Shown: positions 1 through 10,584 of the stretch, one piece after another
Position numbering within the stretch: the first letter of the stretch is position 1
Layout of the letters: each line of letters begins with the position of its first letter
From: Lunularia cruciata
Lineage: Eukaryota; Streptophyta; Marchantiopsida; Lunulariales; Lunulariaceae
Reading direction: 5' to 3'
Assembly (NCBI GenBank): GCA_948567375.1
Contig: OX419758.1
Coordinates: forward strand, 22,387,001-22,451,000
DNA length: 64,000 bases
Made by a program: the position numbers and the translations under genes
The notes under the pieces: model-generated
What the model saw: only the letters and a program-made list of their open reading frames with translations
What the model was told of the DNA's origin: nothing
Database searches by the model: none

Positions 1-1947
1 TCAACAAGAATTGTACCGCCACTATCAAGGTTGGCAAGACTAGATCTTTCAATTGAGTGGTTGTTAATTTTTCTTTTTTGTAGGAGGCCATTGTTGGTAT
101 ACTTACCCTCTTCTAGGAGTGGTTTCTACCCAAGAGGTTAAAATGACAAGAATAAACAAAAAGTGACATTTTGACATTTGATCTTCATTTCGACTTCGTT
201 CCAACCCATATCCTCATAGGAACAACACATTCTTACTATTTATACTATTAGTATACGAATAATGGGTTGTCACAAAGATATTTGGCCCAAAGACAAAGAA
301 GGAGGCAAAGAAGAAGTAGATATTGAAGCAAGAGAAGCCCAAGAGCCACTCATAGTAGTTCTTTTCTAATGAGTTTGAAATTATCTATTTCAATTTCAAT
401 AAATCTCATTATTGAAGTAGCATAGAGGTCTACTTTGATCACATCAATTTTCAGATCTTTGAATGTGGATGCTCTAACTTTGGTTTGATATCAATGCTTG
501 TTAATTTTCATGACTTGATTGACATTTCACATTTGTAATTCTGTAATAATATTAATCAACCAATATGAGAAATAGTTATCCTTAAAATTCCAAGAAAAAT
601 TTCTAAGTAAGGAAATCTATTTTCATATTCATGCACTTCTTTTGTACTTATAAATATATGAAATATATTAGATAGATTGATTAACTATCAAATAGTTTTT
701 TATGATGAATTGAGAGTTTGTGACTAGTTTAAGAAACTTGGTGAATCATCAAAACTTTGTGATTCTTTCCAAAGCAATGTAAATTATCATGAAAATTGCA
801 ATGATTAGAGTCAAGTTTTTCAAAGATGAGCTTTCTCTTAGTGCATATATAAAGCAATGTAAATTATCATGAAAAATTGCAATGATTAGAGTCAAGTTTT
901 TCAAAGATGAGCTTTCTCTTAGTGAATATATGTGATTAGACTCTAGTTGATGGGCACGCTTGCTTGTGATGGATAGATAAAAATAAATTTAACTAGTGCA
1001 AGTGAAGTGTTCTTAGTGTACACATGAAATCAAATTAACTCAAGGTTTTGCAATTTGATCTACTCTTGGTTCTACAACATAATTCTCTTGATGCATAAAA
1101 TTACATGCTTGAGCAAGAAAGATATTTGCTATCAATTGCTTATTTGACTACATAAGATACATTGAGTCCAAAATGGCCAACCTTGTGTAAAACTTAACTC
1201 ATATTTTAAATTGGTTTGGTGCAAGAGGTTAAGATTCTTCATGGATTACTTATTGAAATTATTTGGTAAAGCATCTACCATATATTTTTGTATTTGAAAA
1301 TTGAGATTTTAGTTAGTTTAGAATATATGATCATAAATATGTGGTCCATTTTCCGTAACTAGTATATCTCCTACTTAATATTTCAGGTTTAATAATGTAG
1401 GTTCCTATAAGATGCTTGATAATATTAATTGGATCTGAACATGATTACATAAAAAGCCTACAACTTTTATTCCCTTCATTTATATTTAGTGCTATTATTC
1501 TTATAAAAATACCCTCTATTATTTTTGACTTTGCTATTTTCTTTTTTAGATTCCAATGTTGTTCTTTTTGTTCAGATACCATCTATCATAAAGTATTTTT
1601 ACTTTGGTCTTATTTTCAATGACCACGCCTAGAACTTGTTTGATTTTTGTTCTTAAAGCTTCAATCTTATTTTGAATTATTATCCAACTCTAGGACATTG
1701 ACAATCTTTTGATTAAATTGTATTGTATTAAATGGTAGTGATCTACTTTATGTGAAAAAACCTTTTTTTGGTTTAGTTTTATGTTCTTTTCTCAAGATTA
1801 TGCTAAGTTATAGACTTACCAAGGATAGAGTGGTTTTACACTAATGACCTTCAATTGCATGAGTAGAAAGAATTAGCATGAAGGAGAGAGTGCACATGGA
1901 AGAGATGAACCCAAGAGAGATGAGTTAGAGATGGTCCGCATCAAAGG
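1..1947. repeat. Dispersed repeat family A, copy 1, left part
   Basis: This AT-rich stretch has no credible coding region. It aligns by eye, base block after base block, with about 32306-34170 (for example the block around 40-140 against 32340-32440, and 1320-1440 against 33540-33670). The match resumes at 7520 after the chromovirus at 1948-7519, so the two pieces were once continuous. The window starts inside the repeat, so its true left end is not visible. Its nature is unknown: it could be the non-coding part of a large retroelement (see the candidate at 31900-39450). Confidence 0.8.
771..931. repeat. 80-bp tandem duplication inside repeat A
   Basis: Two nearly identical units lie head to tail, 771-850 and 851-931, both starting AAAGCAATGTAAATTATCAT and ending at a TCTCTTAGTG block. 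The second repeat-A copy, near 33075-33150, has this unit once, so the duplication happened in copy 1 only. Confidence 0.9.
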
Positions 1948-2357
1948 TGTAACAATATGGAGTTTAGCAACGTAGTTTGTAAGGCTAACAAAGTAGAAAA
2001 TAAACCAAATTAGCCTAGAATATTCTAAAAGCATCTAGGAAGCTTCTTGGGAAGCTTCCCAACTAGTTAACTTTCACCCCAAGCAGGTAGATTCTAGAAG
2101 CTTCTAACTAGCTTAGCTTACACGCCAAGTAGGCAACTTTTAGAAGGAAGCTTTTTTGAGAAACTTCCTAGTTAACCTGGTTTGCACTCTAAGAAAGCGG
2201 CTCAAGGAAGCTTCTTGAGAAGCTTCTCAAGGGTCTTGTATGCTACCTACAAATACCAAAGCCAAAGCTCATGCTAGGCATTCGGAGTTCCTTCATTCAA
2301 GTGTCCCAATTTGAGTTTCCATTCTTTTATTTCTCTCCTTGGTCTTGGTCTTTTACA
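1948..2357 (+). repeat. 5' LTR of chromovirus 1
   Basis: It begins TGTAACAATATGG and ends GGTCTTTTACA, matching the copy at 7095-7519. It is about 15 bp shorter, mainly through a gap near 2100. The TATA box seen in the 3' LTR is mutated here to TACAAATA (2248-2255). Repeated AGAAGCTTCT blocks occur through the first 300 bp. Confidence 0.95.
2092..2104 (+). promoter_or_regulatory. Heat-shock-element-like motif in the LTR
   Basis: The bases read TTCTAGAAGCTTC, three alternating TTC/GAA/TTC triplets each two bases apart, which is the classic heat-shock-factor binding pattern. Further two-triplet versions occur around 2040-2065 and 2208-2230, and in the 3' LTR at 7239-7260. The motif is seen directly; heat induction is inference from other plant retrotransposons with such LTR motifs. 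Confidence 0.4.
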
Positions 2358-2373
2358 TTAGTATTAGAGTAGG
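2358..2373 (+). other. Primer binding site, initiator-Met tRNA, decayed
   Basis: Directly after the 5' LTR the sequence TTAGTATTAGAGTAGG resembles the TGGTATCAGAGC primer site complementary to the 3' end of plant initiator Met tRNA. The differences fit G-to-A or C-to-T changes, as expected from methylated-cytosine decay. The second chromovirus has the intact form at 17315-17326. Confidence 0.75.
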
Positions 2374-2379
2374 AATAGG

Positions 2380-3500
2380 ATGGATGGAATTTATGGACCA
2401 CCAAATCCACTTCCGCCAAACCATTGGGGTTTTAATGTCCAGATATTACCCAAGCATTGTTTCACACAATTCATCACCTCGTGCTTTGGGCAAGATTTTA
2501 TACATATGATCATCATGTCTGAGGAACCCTTGATACTTCCGATTGTAACTTATGGAGAATGGTAGACATGTTGCATCTATGTGTTAATCAATTAGATAAA
2601 TTGGGAGTAGTGGGATAGAGTAGTAGCTATGGCAGCAATATCAAACATTATCCTTGGAATGCAACAACAAATTGAGCACCTTACTTGATTGTTGGATGAA
2701 CAAGACTAACAACGACAAGAACATATGGAGAGAGCACCAATTTGAGATGGAGAAGATTGCATTTGATTTCCAAAACCCAAGGTGTTTGAAGGCAAGAATC
2801 TTTTGTGCATAGTGGAGAATTTTGCATTTGACTACAAATGTTACTTTGAAGCCACCAATCTTCAAGATGAACTAAAACAAATTCTCTTGGCTTCTAGCCA
2901 ATTGGATGGTGTGGCAAAACTTTGGTGGCAATTCCAAGTGGAGCAAGCTAAACAAAAGATTGTTACACCAATTTTGACATAGGCAGAATTCAAGGATGCA
3001 ATACTTGGTCGGTTTTAAACTATAAATGCCACCCGAGCCGCACAAGATAAATTGGTGGAGTTGAAGCAAGTTGGCTTAGTAAGGAGCTACATCACACAAT
3101 TTTAGAACATCATCATGCAAATTCTAGATATACAAGAAGGTGAAGTTCTAGATCAATTTGTGCAGGGATTGAAGTCACAAACCAAATTGGAGGTGACCAT
3201 GCAAGAACTACAAAACATAGATGAAGTTGAGCGCTTTGATTCCTTGGTTGCGATAACTTGGTCTTGACCTTGACTTACACAAGGTCTACTAGTACACTAT
3301 GCACGGGTGGAAGAACCGACATCAATGGAGATCGATGCTATCCAACGGAGGCCACTAGGTACAACGGATAGAGAAAGATTGTGACAAAATAGAGATTTTT
3401 TTTATTGTCATCAAGTTGTACATTGCATTGTTGAATGCCCACTTAAGAATGTGCAACCTCAACAAGTTGCCTAGATGGAGTTTGTTCGGAATGGAATGAT
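2380..3500 (+). pseudogene. gag remnant of chromovirus 1
   Basis: A start at 2380 opens a 61-codon frame that ends in a stop; gag-like protein continues in pieces, notably 2782-2982 (with the LWW-containing block typical of plant gypsy gag) and 3000-3270 after stops. A CCHC zinc knuckle remnant lies near 3395-3450: CHQVVHCIVEC survives but the first cysteine is replaced. Gag would form the virus-like particle and bind RNA. Stops and the damaged knuckle make it non-functional. Confidence 0.75.
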
Positions 3501-3613
3501 CAAGGAAATGAGGAATCCCAATTGGAGATTTTGAGCCGCCTATTGGGAGCTCAATTAGTTCCAATGGGATTGAAGGCTTGACCTATACAAGTTTGCTTCA
3601 CTTGTAAGGTACA

Positions 3614-3922
3614 ATGTCTAACCGGGGTTGTGGGATTTTGGTTGATTTTAGAAGTTCAGAGAATTGCATGTCTATGCAAGTAGCAAATGAATTGAGTATT
3701 CCTATCAAGCCAATGATTGGAAGTAGTTTGATGATGGCGGATGGTAGAAAGGGTTCTGCATTTTGCACCTCACATCCTATTACCTTCAAGATTGGGAAGG
3801 AGTATTTGGAGTGTATGAGGTTTGTAGTGGCACTTCTACACTATGATATCATTTTGGGTCTACCTTGGCTTGAACGTCATAAGGTTCAATTTGATTGGAC
3901 CCGACAACAAATTCAAGTATAA
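3614..3922 (+). pseudogene. Aspartic protease domain of chromovirus 1
   Basis: A 102-codon open stretch matches a retropepsin domain: the active-site block reads ILVDFRSSEN where plant gypsy elements have D-S-G, and the late hydrophobic block IILGLPWLERH is present. Only the catalytic Asp survives from the D-S/T-G triad, so the protease should be dead even where the frame is open. Confidence 0.8.
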
Positions 3923-3983
3923 CACCAAGGTAGGAATTTCCAATTAGGTTGTCTGGCACCTTTGAGTAAAACAGAATAGTTAG

Positions 3984-4168
3984 TCCCAAGATAAGACGTT
4001 TGTCAAGAAGGTAGCCATAGAGTGAGCTTTGAAGAGAGATGAGTTCCAAGGTGGGAAGTTTGCCAGGAAGGCAACCATGGAGTAAGCTTGGAAGGGAGAT
4101 GAGTCCTTGGAAGGTAAGTTTATTAGTAAAGCAGCCATAAAGCAAGCTTTGGAGGAAGATAAGTTTGT
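3984..4168 (+). repeat. Three 60-bp tandem repeats in the pol linker
   Basis: Between protease and reverse transcriptase lie about three diverged 60-bp units, starting near 3984, 4041 and 4101, each carrying an AGTTT...AAGG/GCAGCCAT...GAGATGAG pattern. In the pol frame each unit encodes about 20 residues rich in Lys and Glu. The long antisense open frame over 3849-4256 is a by-product of this periodicity and is not called as a gene. Confidence 0.7.
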
Positions 4169-4299
4169 ATTCATGGTGTGGATCAAGCTGATTGCATAAG
4201 AACAATCTGAGGAGGGCCAAGAGCCTCATCAAGCAATGGTTGATTGGATAGTTCAAGAGTTTGCAGACATGTTTCCAGATGATCTACCAAAGGGATTAC

Positions 4300-5590
4300 C
4301 CTTTGATTGAGGGATACCATTCAAGATCAAGTTATTGCCAAGGAGTACTCCAGTGAGTAGACCGATCTATCAGCTCTCAACAAAGGAGTTAGAGGAGTTA
4401 TGAACAACACTTATGGAGTTGTTGGAAAAGGACTTCATATGACATAGTACCTCTCCTTGGAGAGCACCAATACTCTTTGTTCCAAAGAAGGATGGCGGAC
4501 TTCATTTCTGTATTGATTACCATGGGCTCAATAAGCAAACCATGAAGAATGCATATCCCTTGCCTCAGATTTATGAATTGCTTGATCAACTAAGTGAAGC
4601 ACGCTACTTTTCCAAGTTGGATCTTTGCAGTGGCTATTGGCAAATTCTTATTGATAGGGAGGATGTGCAAAAGATTGCATTTTGCACAAGGTATGGATAT
4701 TTCAAGTGGAGAGTTCTACCTTTTGGACTCGCTAATGCTCCAACAATCTTCATGGATCAGATGCATCAGGTGTTGGATGGACTATTGGATCAGTCCGTGG
4801 TAGTGTTCTTGGATGATATCTTAATCTATAGCAAGAAGAGGTAGAACATGTGAATCATATGCGAGAAGGCCTAAGACGACTACAACAATGGAAATTTTAC
4901 TATAAGAAGTCGAAGTGTGCCTTTTGCCAAAAGGAGGTTACCTTCTTGGGTCATAAGATCTCATCAGAGGGGATCAAGATGGAAGAAGAGAAAATCAAGG
5001 CCATTACTGATTGGCCTACCCCAAAGGATGCTACAGAAGTTCGGGCATTCAATAGATTGTCTAGTTTTTATCGACAGTTCATCCATTATTATGCTCATGT
5101 GGCTGCACCATTGATTGACCTCTTGGGAAAGAACTCAAGCTTCCAATGGACCACCAAGCATGAAGAAGCATTCCAGAAGTTAAAGCATATAGTGTCTTCA
5201 AGACCCATTCTTCAACCATATGATCCTCAACTACCTTGTGTGGTTGATTTTGATGCTTCTAACTTTGCAATTGGAGTCGTGTTGCAATAGGAATTCCCAG
5301 AGGAACTACATCCATTGCTTTTGTGTCTTGCCAACTAAATACAGCTGAAAGAAAGTACTCTACTCAAGATCAAGAATAACTTGCAATGGTATATGCCACC
5401 AAGGTATGGAGGCATTATCTCTTGGGGAAACAAGTGATCATGTGAATTGATCACAAACCATTGTTGCAAACCTTACACTTGGAAGACATGAAGAGTCAAC
5501 ATCATTGATGGGAAGAAAAACTCCAATTGGTTGACATCAAACTTGAGTACAAACCAAGTTGGTTCCATGTCATTCCCATCACGATGACCT
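4300..5590 (+). pseudogene. Reverse transcriptase and RNase H of chromovirus 1
   Basis: The polymerase domain runs from about 4320; the block FCIDYHGLNKQT, the YFSKLDLCSGYWQ block (catalytic Asp) and VVFLDDILIYSKK with an intact Asp-Asp pair are readable in 4480-4844. After a frameshift near 4845 the thumb and the start of RNase H (VDFDASNFAIGVVLQ) follow in 4850-5290, then IDHKPLLQ near 5447-5470. Several stops (for example at 4399, 5288 and 5378) interrupt the frame. Its role was copying element RNA into DNA. Confidence 0.9.
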
Positions 5591-5639
5591 GATTGAAGTC
5601 TCTTCCTCTCATCACAGTAGCAATTATGACGATATCAAT

Positions 5640-6690
5640 TGACCCTAAGGTCCATAATGCATTTCGGTTAGCTCTACAACAAGATCCCTTCTTCCAAATA
5701 GTATATGGTCGCCTGACAACAGACAATAAGGAGTACAACACCTTCTCCTTCAAGGAAGGCCTTCTATTCCATGTGTATTGGATCTATGTTCCAACCAAAG
5801 GTGATCTCTGACTTGTGCACCTTCAAGAAGCCCATGAATTACCAATAGTTGGTCACATGGGGGTGGACAAGACCTTGGGTACCTCCAACGCCAATGGTGG
5901 TAGCCCAACATGACACAAGATGTTTGGGAGTTTGTTTGATCGTGTGATAGTTGTCAATGCAACAAGGCCAGTAACCAAAAGCCGAGTGGACTCCTTTAGC
6001 CACCTCCTTGCCCAAAACACAACAAGGTCACACAACAATTGTGGTGTTTGTGGATAAGCTTAGTAAGAAAATCCATTTGGCACCAACGGTTGATATTGTG
6101 GATGCTCCAACCTTGGCGCAACTCTACTTTGATAATGTATTCAAACATCATGAGATGCCATGTGTACTCATCTCCAACCGTGATCCTCACTTCATCGAAA
6201 AGTTTGGAAGCACTCTTCCAGATACTTGACACCAATCTTGCTTTGTCCATAGCCTATCATCCTCAAACTGATGGACAAACTGAACTTGCAAATCGTACCT
6301 TGGAAGATGTGCTTTGTGCCTTCATCAACATTCACCATACCAATTGGGATGAATGTCTTGCAGCTGTAAGTTTGCATACAACAATTCTAAATAGGCAAGC
6401 ACCGGATCTCTCCATTCTTTCTCAATTTTGGCCAAGATCCACTTGTCCCAGATTCTCTTCTTGCTCCTCTTCAATCTCAGGTCCTTCATACTTCAACCTT
6501 CTTGACCACCATCTTCGAATCTCTCCAACAAGCCAAATCTCACCTCCTTGTTGCTCAAAATTGTCAAAAACAATATATGGACCACCATCATTGTGATCTC
6601 ACCTTTGAAGTTGGTGATAAAGTTATGTTCTCCTCTAGTAATCTAACCCTCCCACTTGATACCCAAGTTTTTAAACTTGCCCCTAATTAG
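5640..6690 (+). pseudogene. Integrase of chromovirus 1
   Basis: The zinc-binding part is readable near 5820-5990 in pieces (HEL...GHMGVDKT, then CDSCQCNK). The catalytic core starts at 6008 with VVFVDKLSKKIH (first Asp). The second catalytic Asp is Asn (ISNRDPHF, codon AAC at 6176-6178), and YHPQTDGQTE with the third acidic residue lies after a frameshift at about 6230. The Asp-to-Asn change fits decay of a CpG in TCCGAC. Confidence 0.88.
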
Positions 6691-6869
6691 ATAGGACCTT
6701 TTGATGTCACCCAAATTGTCTCTCCTGTTGCTTATCAACTTGCCTTGCCTTGTCATATGCGCATCCATCTTGTCTTTCATGTTTCTAAGTTGAAACCCTT
6801 TGTTCCTAACCCCTCTTCTTTTTCCTCTTGAGTCCAACCTCCTCCTCCCCCTATCCCTATCAACGATCA

Positions 6870-7060
6870 TGAGGAGTACAAAGTTGATCATATCCTTACG
6901 TGTTGCCACATCTAACGAGGACACTAACAACATACGGAGTACAAGGTCCTTTGGAAAGGGTATCCCCTCCATGATGCCATGTGGGAACCTCTTTCTCACA
7001 TCCAGAATGCACAAATGGCCATCCAAGAGTTTGAGACTTCAATGGCAACGAGGACTTCAA
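6870..7060 (+). pseudogene. Chromodomain of chromovirus 1
   Basis: In one frame the translation reads EYKVDHILTC, then two stops, then TEYKVLWKGYPLHDAMWEPL near 6930-7000. The Y-x-V-x-W-K-G-Y and W-E-P aromatic-cage signature is diagnostic of a chromodomain, placing the element in the chromovirus branch of Ty3/gypsy, where the domain is thought to steer integration to marked chromatin. A short direct repeat (TTCAATGGCAACGAGGAC twice, about 7037-7074) follows. Confidence 0.88.
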
Positions 7061-7082
7061 TGGCAACGAGGACGTCACTAGC

Positions 7083-7094
7083 AGTGGGGGAATA
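7083..7094 (+). other. Polypurine tract of chromovirus 1
   Basis: AGTGGGGGAATA immediately precedes the 3' LTR and matches the G-rich purine tract that primes plus-strand synthesis in plant gypsy elements. Confidence 0.75.
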
Positions 7095-7519
7095 TGTAAC
7101 AATATGGAGTTTAGCAACGTAGTTAGTAAGGCTAACAAAGTAGAGAATAAGCCAAATTAGCCTAGAATATTCTAAAAGCATCTAGGAAACTTCTTGAGAA
7201 GCTTCCTAACTAGTTAACTTGCACCCCAAACAGGTAGCTTCTAGAAGGAAGCTTCTAGATACTTCTAACTAGCTTAGCTTGCACGCCAAGTAGGAGACTT
7301 CTAGAAGGAAGTTTCTTGAGAAGCTTCCTGGTTAACTTGGCTTGCTCTCTAAGAAAGTGGCTCAAGGAAACTTCTTGAGAAGCTTCTCAAGGGCCTTGTA
7401 TGCTACCTATAAATACCAAAGCCAAAGCTCATGCTAGGCATTCGGAGTTTTCCTTCATTCAAGTGTCCCAATGTGAGTTTCCATTCTCCCATTTCTCTCC
7501 TCGGTCTTGGTCTTTTACA
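7095..7519 (+). repeat. 3' LTR of chromovirus 1
   Basis: It begins TGTAACAATATGG and ends GGTCTTTTACA, pairing with 1948-2357. It keeps the intact TATA-like TATAAATA at 7408-7415 and interleaved GAA/TTC triplets at 7239-7260. It is followed by the target duplication AAAGA and the resumed repeat A. Confidence 0.95.
7408..7415 (+). promoter_or_regulatory. TATA box of the chromovirus 1 LTR
   Basis: TATAAATA lies about 100 bp before the LTR end. The matching site in the 5' LTR has lost the motif (TACAAATA), so the 5' promoter is probably weaker than the 3' one. Confidence 0.6.
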
Positions 7520-8027
7520 AAAGAAGTATGAGCCCAAAGACCTTCTACGCTGCCAACCTTTGCCTCAAAACCTTTGGCTCAAAGACCTTTGCCCTGGAAG
7601 ACCCGTGGCCCCAAAGGAAGTACAAAGGATTGAATATGTTGCTAGTTGGATAAATAGCTGCCATCAAGAACCATTATCATCTGCCAACGCCTTTGCATGT
7701 GCAGATTGAGATTGCACAACCATGGTTTAGTCATTGGATGTAGGTAACAAACAAGCCAAGGCTATAAAATCAAGGCTGAAGTTAGCAATCCTTCACTTTC
7801 TATAGATGATAGTTAGCTATAAGCCCAAAGTAGTTGATAGTTTCTTGCACCTTTGTTGTCAAACTTGACAACAAAGGTGCAATTCCTCTTTGATTTTGTG
7901 TAGAGGAGAACGAGAGAGGATGGTGAGAGGAAGTAAGGTAATGAGTATACCAAAGCAACGCATGAGCATGCATAATGTAATCCTTAGACCATAAAAAATG
8001 AATAAGTGGACTCTGCATTGTAGAGCA
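7520..8027. repeat. Dispersed repeat A, copy 1, right part
   Basis: This is the continuation of 1-1947 after the chromovirus. It matches about 34170-34665 of copy 2 (for example GTATGAGCCCAAAGACC in both). It ends where the segmental duplication begins. Confidence 0.85.
7847..7880. repeat. Near-perfect palindrome, 16-bp arms
   Basis: GCACCTTTGTTGTCAA, then AC, then its exact reverse complement. The homologous place in repeat-A copy 2 (about 34485-34535) is not palindromic, so the hairpin arose in this copy, most simply by snap-back copying. Confidence 0.95.
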
Positions 8028-9411
8028 GAATGGTGTGACTCGAGTCTATGGTGACGGTCGAATCTATTGTGACGCATAACACGGAATCGTGTAAGCTATA
8101 GAGTACTTAATCCTTCGTTAATCATCTGCCCAACATCCACGAACGAACTTGAGAACGCATTTTAAAGTACTGAACCAAATATAATATCGGAACGAAAATA
8201 TGACATTCAATTGAATTTGTGACCGATATTTAGACTTCAGAATGTTTCAGGACACGCGTGTGAAAGAAAATAGAGCGCAAAAACTGATATAGTCATGCTG
8301 GCTCAAGTTTTGCCTTTTAGTAGATGTAATAGGGCTCATGAGCAAATCTTTTAAAAAGGAATTTGACAGATGGCACATAAATAGAATAATATGACAATAG
8401 ACGAATACACAAATGTGGAAGTACAAGATTGATGAGAAGATAGGCTCCGCTTAACGTAGACCACATGAATCATCGTTTTCATATTTGAGAAGTTTTTGTG
8501 AAACGGGGGTTGGAAAATTTAAGTGAATTCGACTTCACCATTCAGGATCGAATTGTATGGATTCCGATGAGACAGTGCAGTATTTAATATTAGAATGTCA
8601 TGTGATAATTGTCCATCTCTCTCACCTGTAATGCATTTTGGATACATATACACGAAAAATTCAATTTAGGACTAATAATCTGTCTTAGAAATATCAATTT
8701 TGAAAATTCAGTTTCACCATCTAGCTTATTCTCCGCCCTCGAAATATTATCATACATGTTAGTGATTATAATCCACATATTGGTGAAAAAAAATTATGTG
8801 ATGAAATACTATATTTAATAAATTTAATTGATAAAATAATATATGTACTATTTAATAAATTCGATTTGCACCATAAATAAATTCTTTAAATTCAGATACA
8901 CTCGACTATATGCAAAATGTCTGGTGCAACTAAATTTGGTCGAATACTACCATCAAATAATATTAGTCTTTTCCAAATGCTATGAAGAAAGCACAATACA
9001 CTAAAAACACAGCAGCGTTTAGACCTCAATACTCATCCACCACGTCCTTTTTGTTCTTTCTTTACTTTTTTACCAAAGCAATGACCAGGTAAACATATAC
9101 AAAGAAAGGACCAACAGGGTAGTCAACATCATTCTTTGTTATATCCTTCAGTAAATACGGACATAATCCCTAGTGTAGGTTCCCCTAAGCGATAATCCAC
9201 ATGAAGGATACCTAAAGGTTTGGCTTCCGTCTTGGTGACCTAGGAAGAGTGAAATACTGAAAATGTAACGGTAGATTTTCAGCTTTCTAGCTTCCTGTCG
9301 CTTGTTCTATGGCCGCCTGTCTTTGATATTCCCATGTCTAAGGTACCAAGTGGTGCTTGACGTGCACTTTCTGCTATATGGCAATGCGAGATACATCTCA
9401 AGTAAATGTGC
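8028..9411. other. Non-coding flank downstream of the ankyrin gene copy
   Basis: AT-rich sequence with only short chance ORFs. It is 3' of the minus-strand ankyrin exon and matches 55813-56998, apart from about 200 bp near 9030-9230 absent from copy 2. I see no domain or RNA gene. Confidence 0.6.
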
Positions 9412-10584
9412 TCAATAGCGTTTCTTTATGTACTCTTTCAGTTTTTCGGAGACATCATGACGGAGTTGACGTAATTTCGTTGTCCATGAAAAACTTGACA
9501 TATAAAAACTACGTCCTTGACACCTTCCTGTGTATGGATATACTGCAGAGTAATACGACTTATCACGGATAACTTCGCTGAGAGAAAACAAAAGATATCC
9601 GATGAGGGTTGTATATCGATCCGGGGAAACGACCACCAAAGACTTGACTAGCCGCAAAAGCCTTCTCACAAACCAGCCAATCGTCCAAGTGCAAATAAAT
9701 CCCCCGACCACTACTGTACTAATCGTTACACCCCCATGGTTCCAAGATCCATCATTAGATACGATGGCAATCGAGGCTGCTGCAAAAGCCACAAGAATGC
9801 ACACTAAGGAAATCACCAGGAGACTCACTGCGAGGACCACACTCTTCCGCGCTCGTTTCCCCTCGCTCTGTACTGACTCTGTAGGCATAGGAAGAGAAGG
9901 AATCATAGCCAAGACGATGGCGGACAAAGCCACATAGAATGCCAAAGTGTCAAAAATGATGAAAAGCTTGACGGGTAACTTCCCCACCTGGACCAGGTTA
10001 TTGTCCCCGTAACCCATGGGGGGTTGAAGCGGTCCAATATACGAAGCGGTTGCAACGAGTGCTGCAGTTACCGATATCGCATTCGCCGCAGTAGTGAGAC
10101 TGGTTTTCATTTCTTGGGTTTCTCGTTCCAACCTCTCTGACCACCATGCTCGAAATTCCGGAGAAGTACCAGGACCAGGTTTAGGAGCATCCTCACGTCC
10201 AAAGGTATCCCATACGCTCGCTCCAGCTTGCAAGAGGAGATTGACGCATGCTTGCCGACTATACCGAGCTGAGTTCGTATCATTATCGTTATGAACTTCT
10301 TTGACCTTCTTGCACCACCCGTCCCGGAAGTTAACAACGTGAAGTAAGTTCTTCCCGATGCCATCTATTTCTGGCCAACCTCCTACTGCAGCGTGCATTG
10401 CAGTTTGAGGTGCTAGTGAATACTCGACACGTTTCATAACATCAAAGATCTTAGAATTCAAAATGGTTTGTACTGCTAGAGAGTCCCCAACTGCAGCAGC
10501 AAGATGAAGACTCGGTATAGCGTTACTACGCAGCACATTGAATTCCGGTCCGCCCCAAGCCTCTCCTTTCCAAAATTTTTCGGC
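9412..10584 (-). pseudogene. Ankyrin/PGG membrane protein, exon 2 only (exon 1 deleted)
   Basis: On the minus strand an open frame runs from a splice acceptor (CGATAG before 10584) to a stop at 9412. It encodes the C-terminal half of an ankyrin protein: repeats around SLHLAAAVGDSLAVQTIL and TAMHAAVGGWPEIDG, then a PGG-type domain (YIGPLQPPMGYG) and four likely membrane helices. It is the paralogue of exon 2 at 56999-58138. The 483-codon exon 1 is missing: the AT-rich intron runs straight into the block that in copy 2 lies upstream of exon 1. The frame has no stop, and its differences from copy 2 include length changes that keep frame, with a distinct C-terminal tail. It could be a recent pseudogene or a shortened protein starting at the Met at 10536. 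Confidence 0.85.

Larger units (their letters stand above)
1948..7519 (+). mobile_element. Ty3/gypsy chromovirus 1, complete but inactive
   Basis: The element is 5572 bp. It is bounded by LTRs at 1948-2357 and 7095-7519, both TG...CA, with a tRNA primer site, gag, protease, reverse transcriptase, RNase H, integrase and a C-terminal chromodomain in the usual gypsy order. The flanking 5-bp direct repeat is AAAGG on the left (1943-1947) and AAAGA on the right (7520-7524). The empty site in the second repeat-A copy near 34170 reads CCAAAGGAGTATGAG, which confirms the insertion point. Many in-frame stops and frameshifts break gag and pol, so it is not autonomous. The LTRs look roughly nine tenths identical, suggesting an old insertion. 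Confidence 0.95.

Noticed and set aside
3849-4256. 135-codon minus-strand open frame with internal repeats
   Set aside because: It is antisense to the 60-bp tandem repeats of the chromovirus pol linker; the periodicity keeps the frame open and no domain is visible.
7847-7880. Palindrome as a transcription terminator or microRNA precursor
   Set aside because: It is in a non-coding repeat of plant DNA, the sister copy lacks it, and the arms are too short with a 2-base loop for a typical microRNA hairpin.
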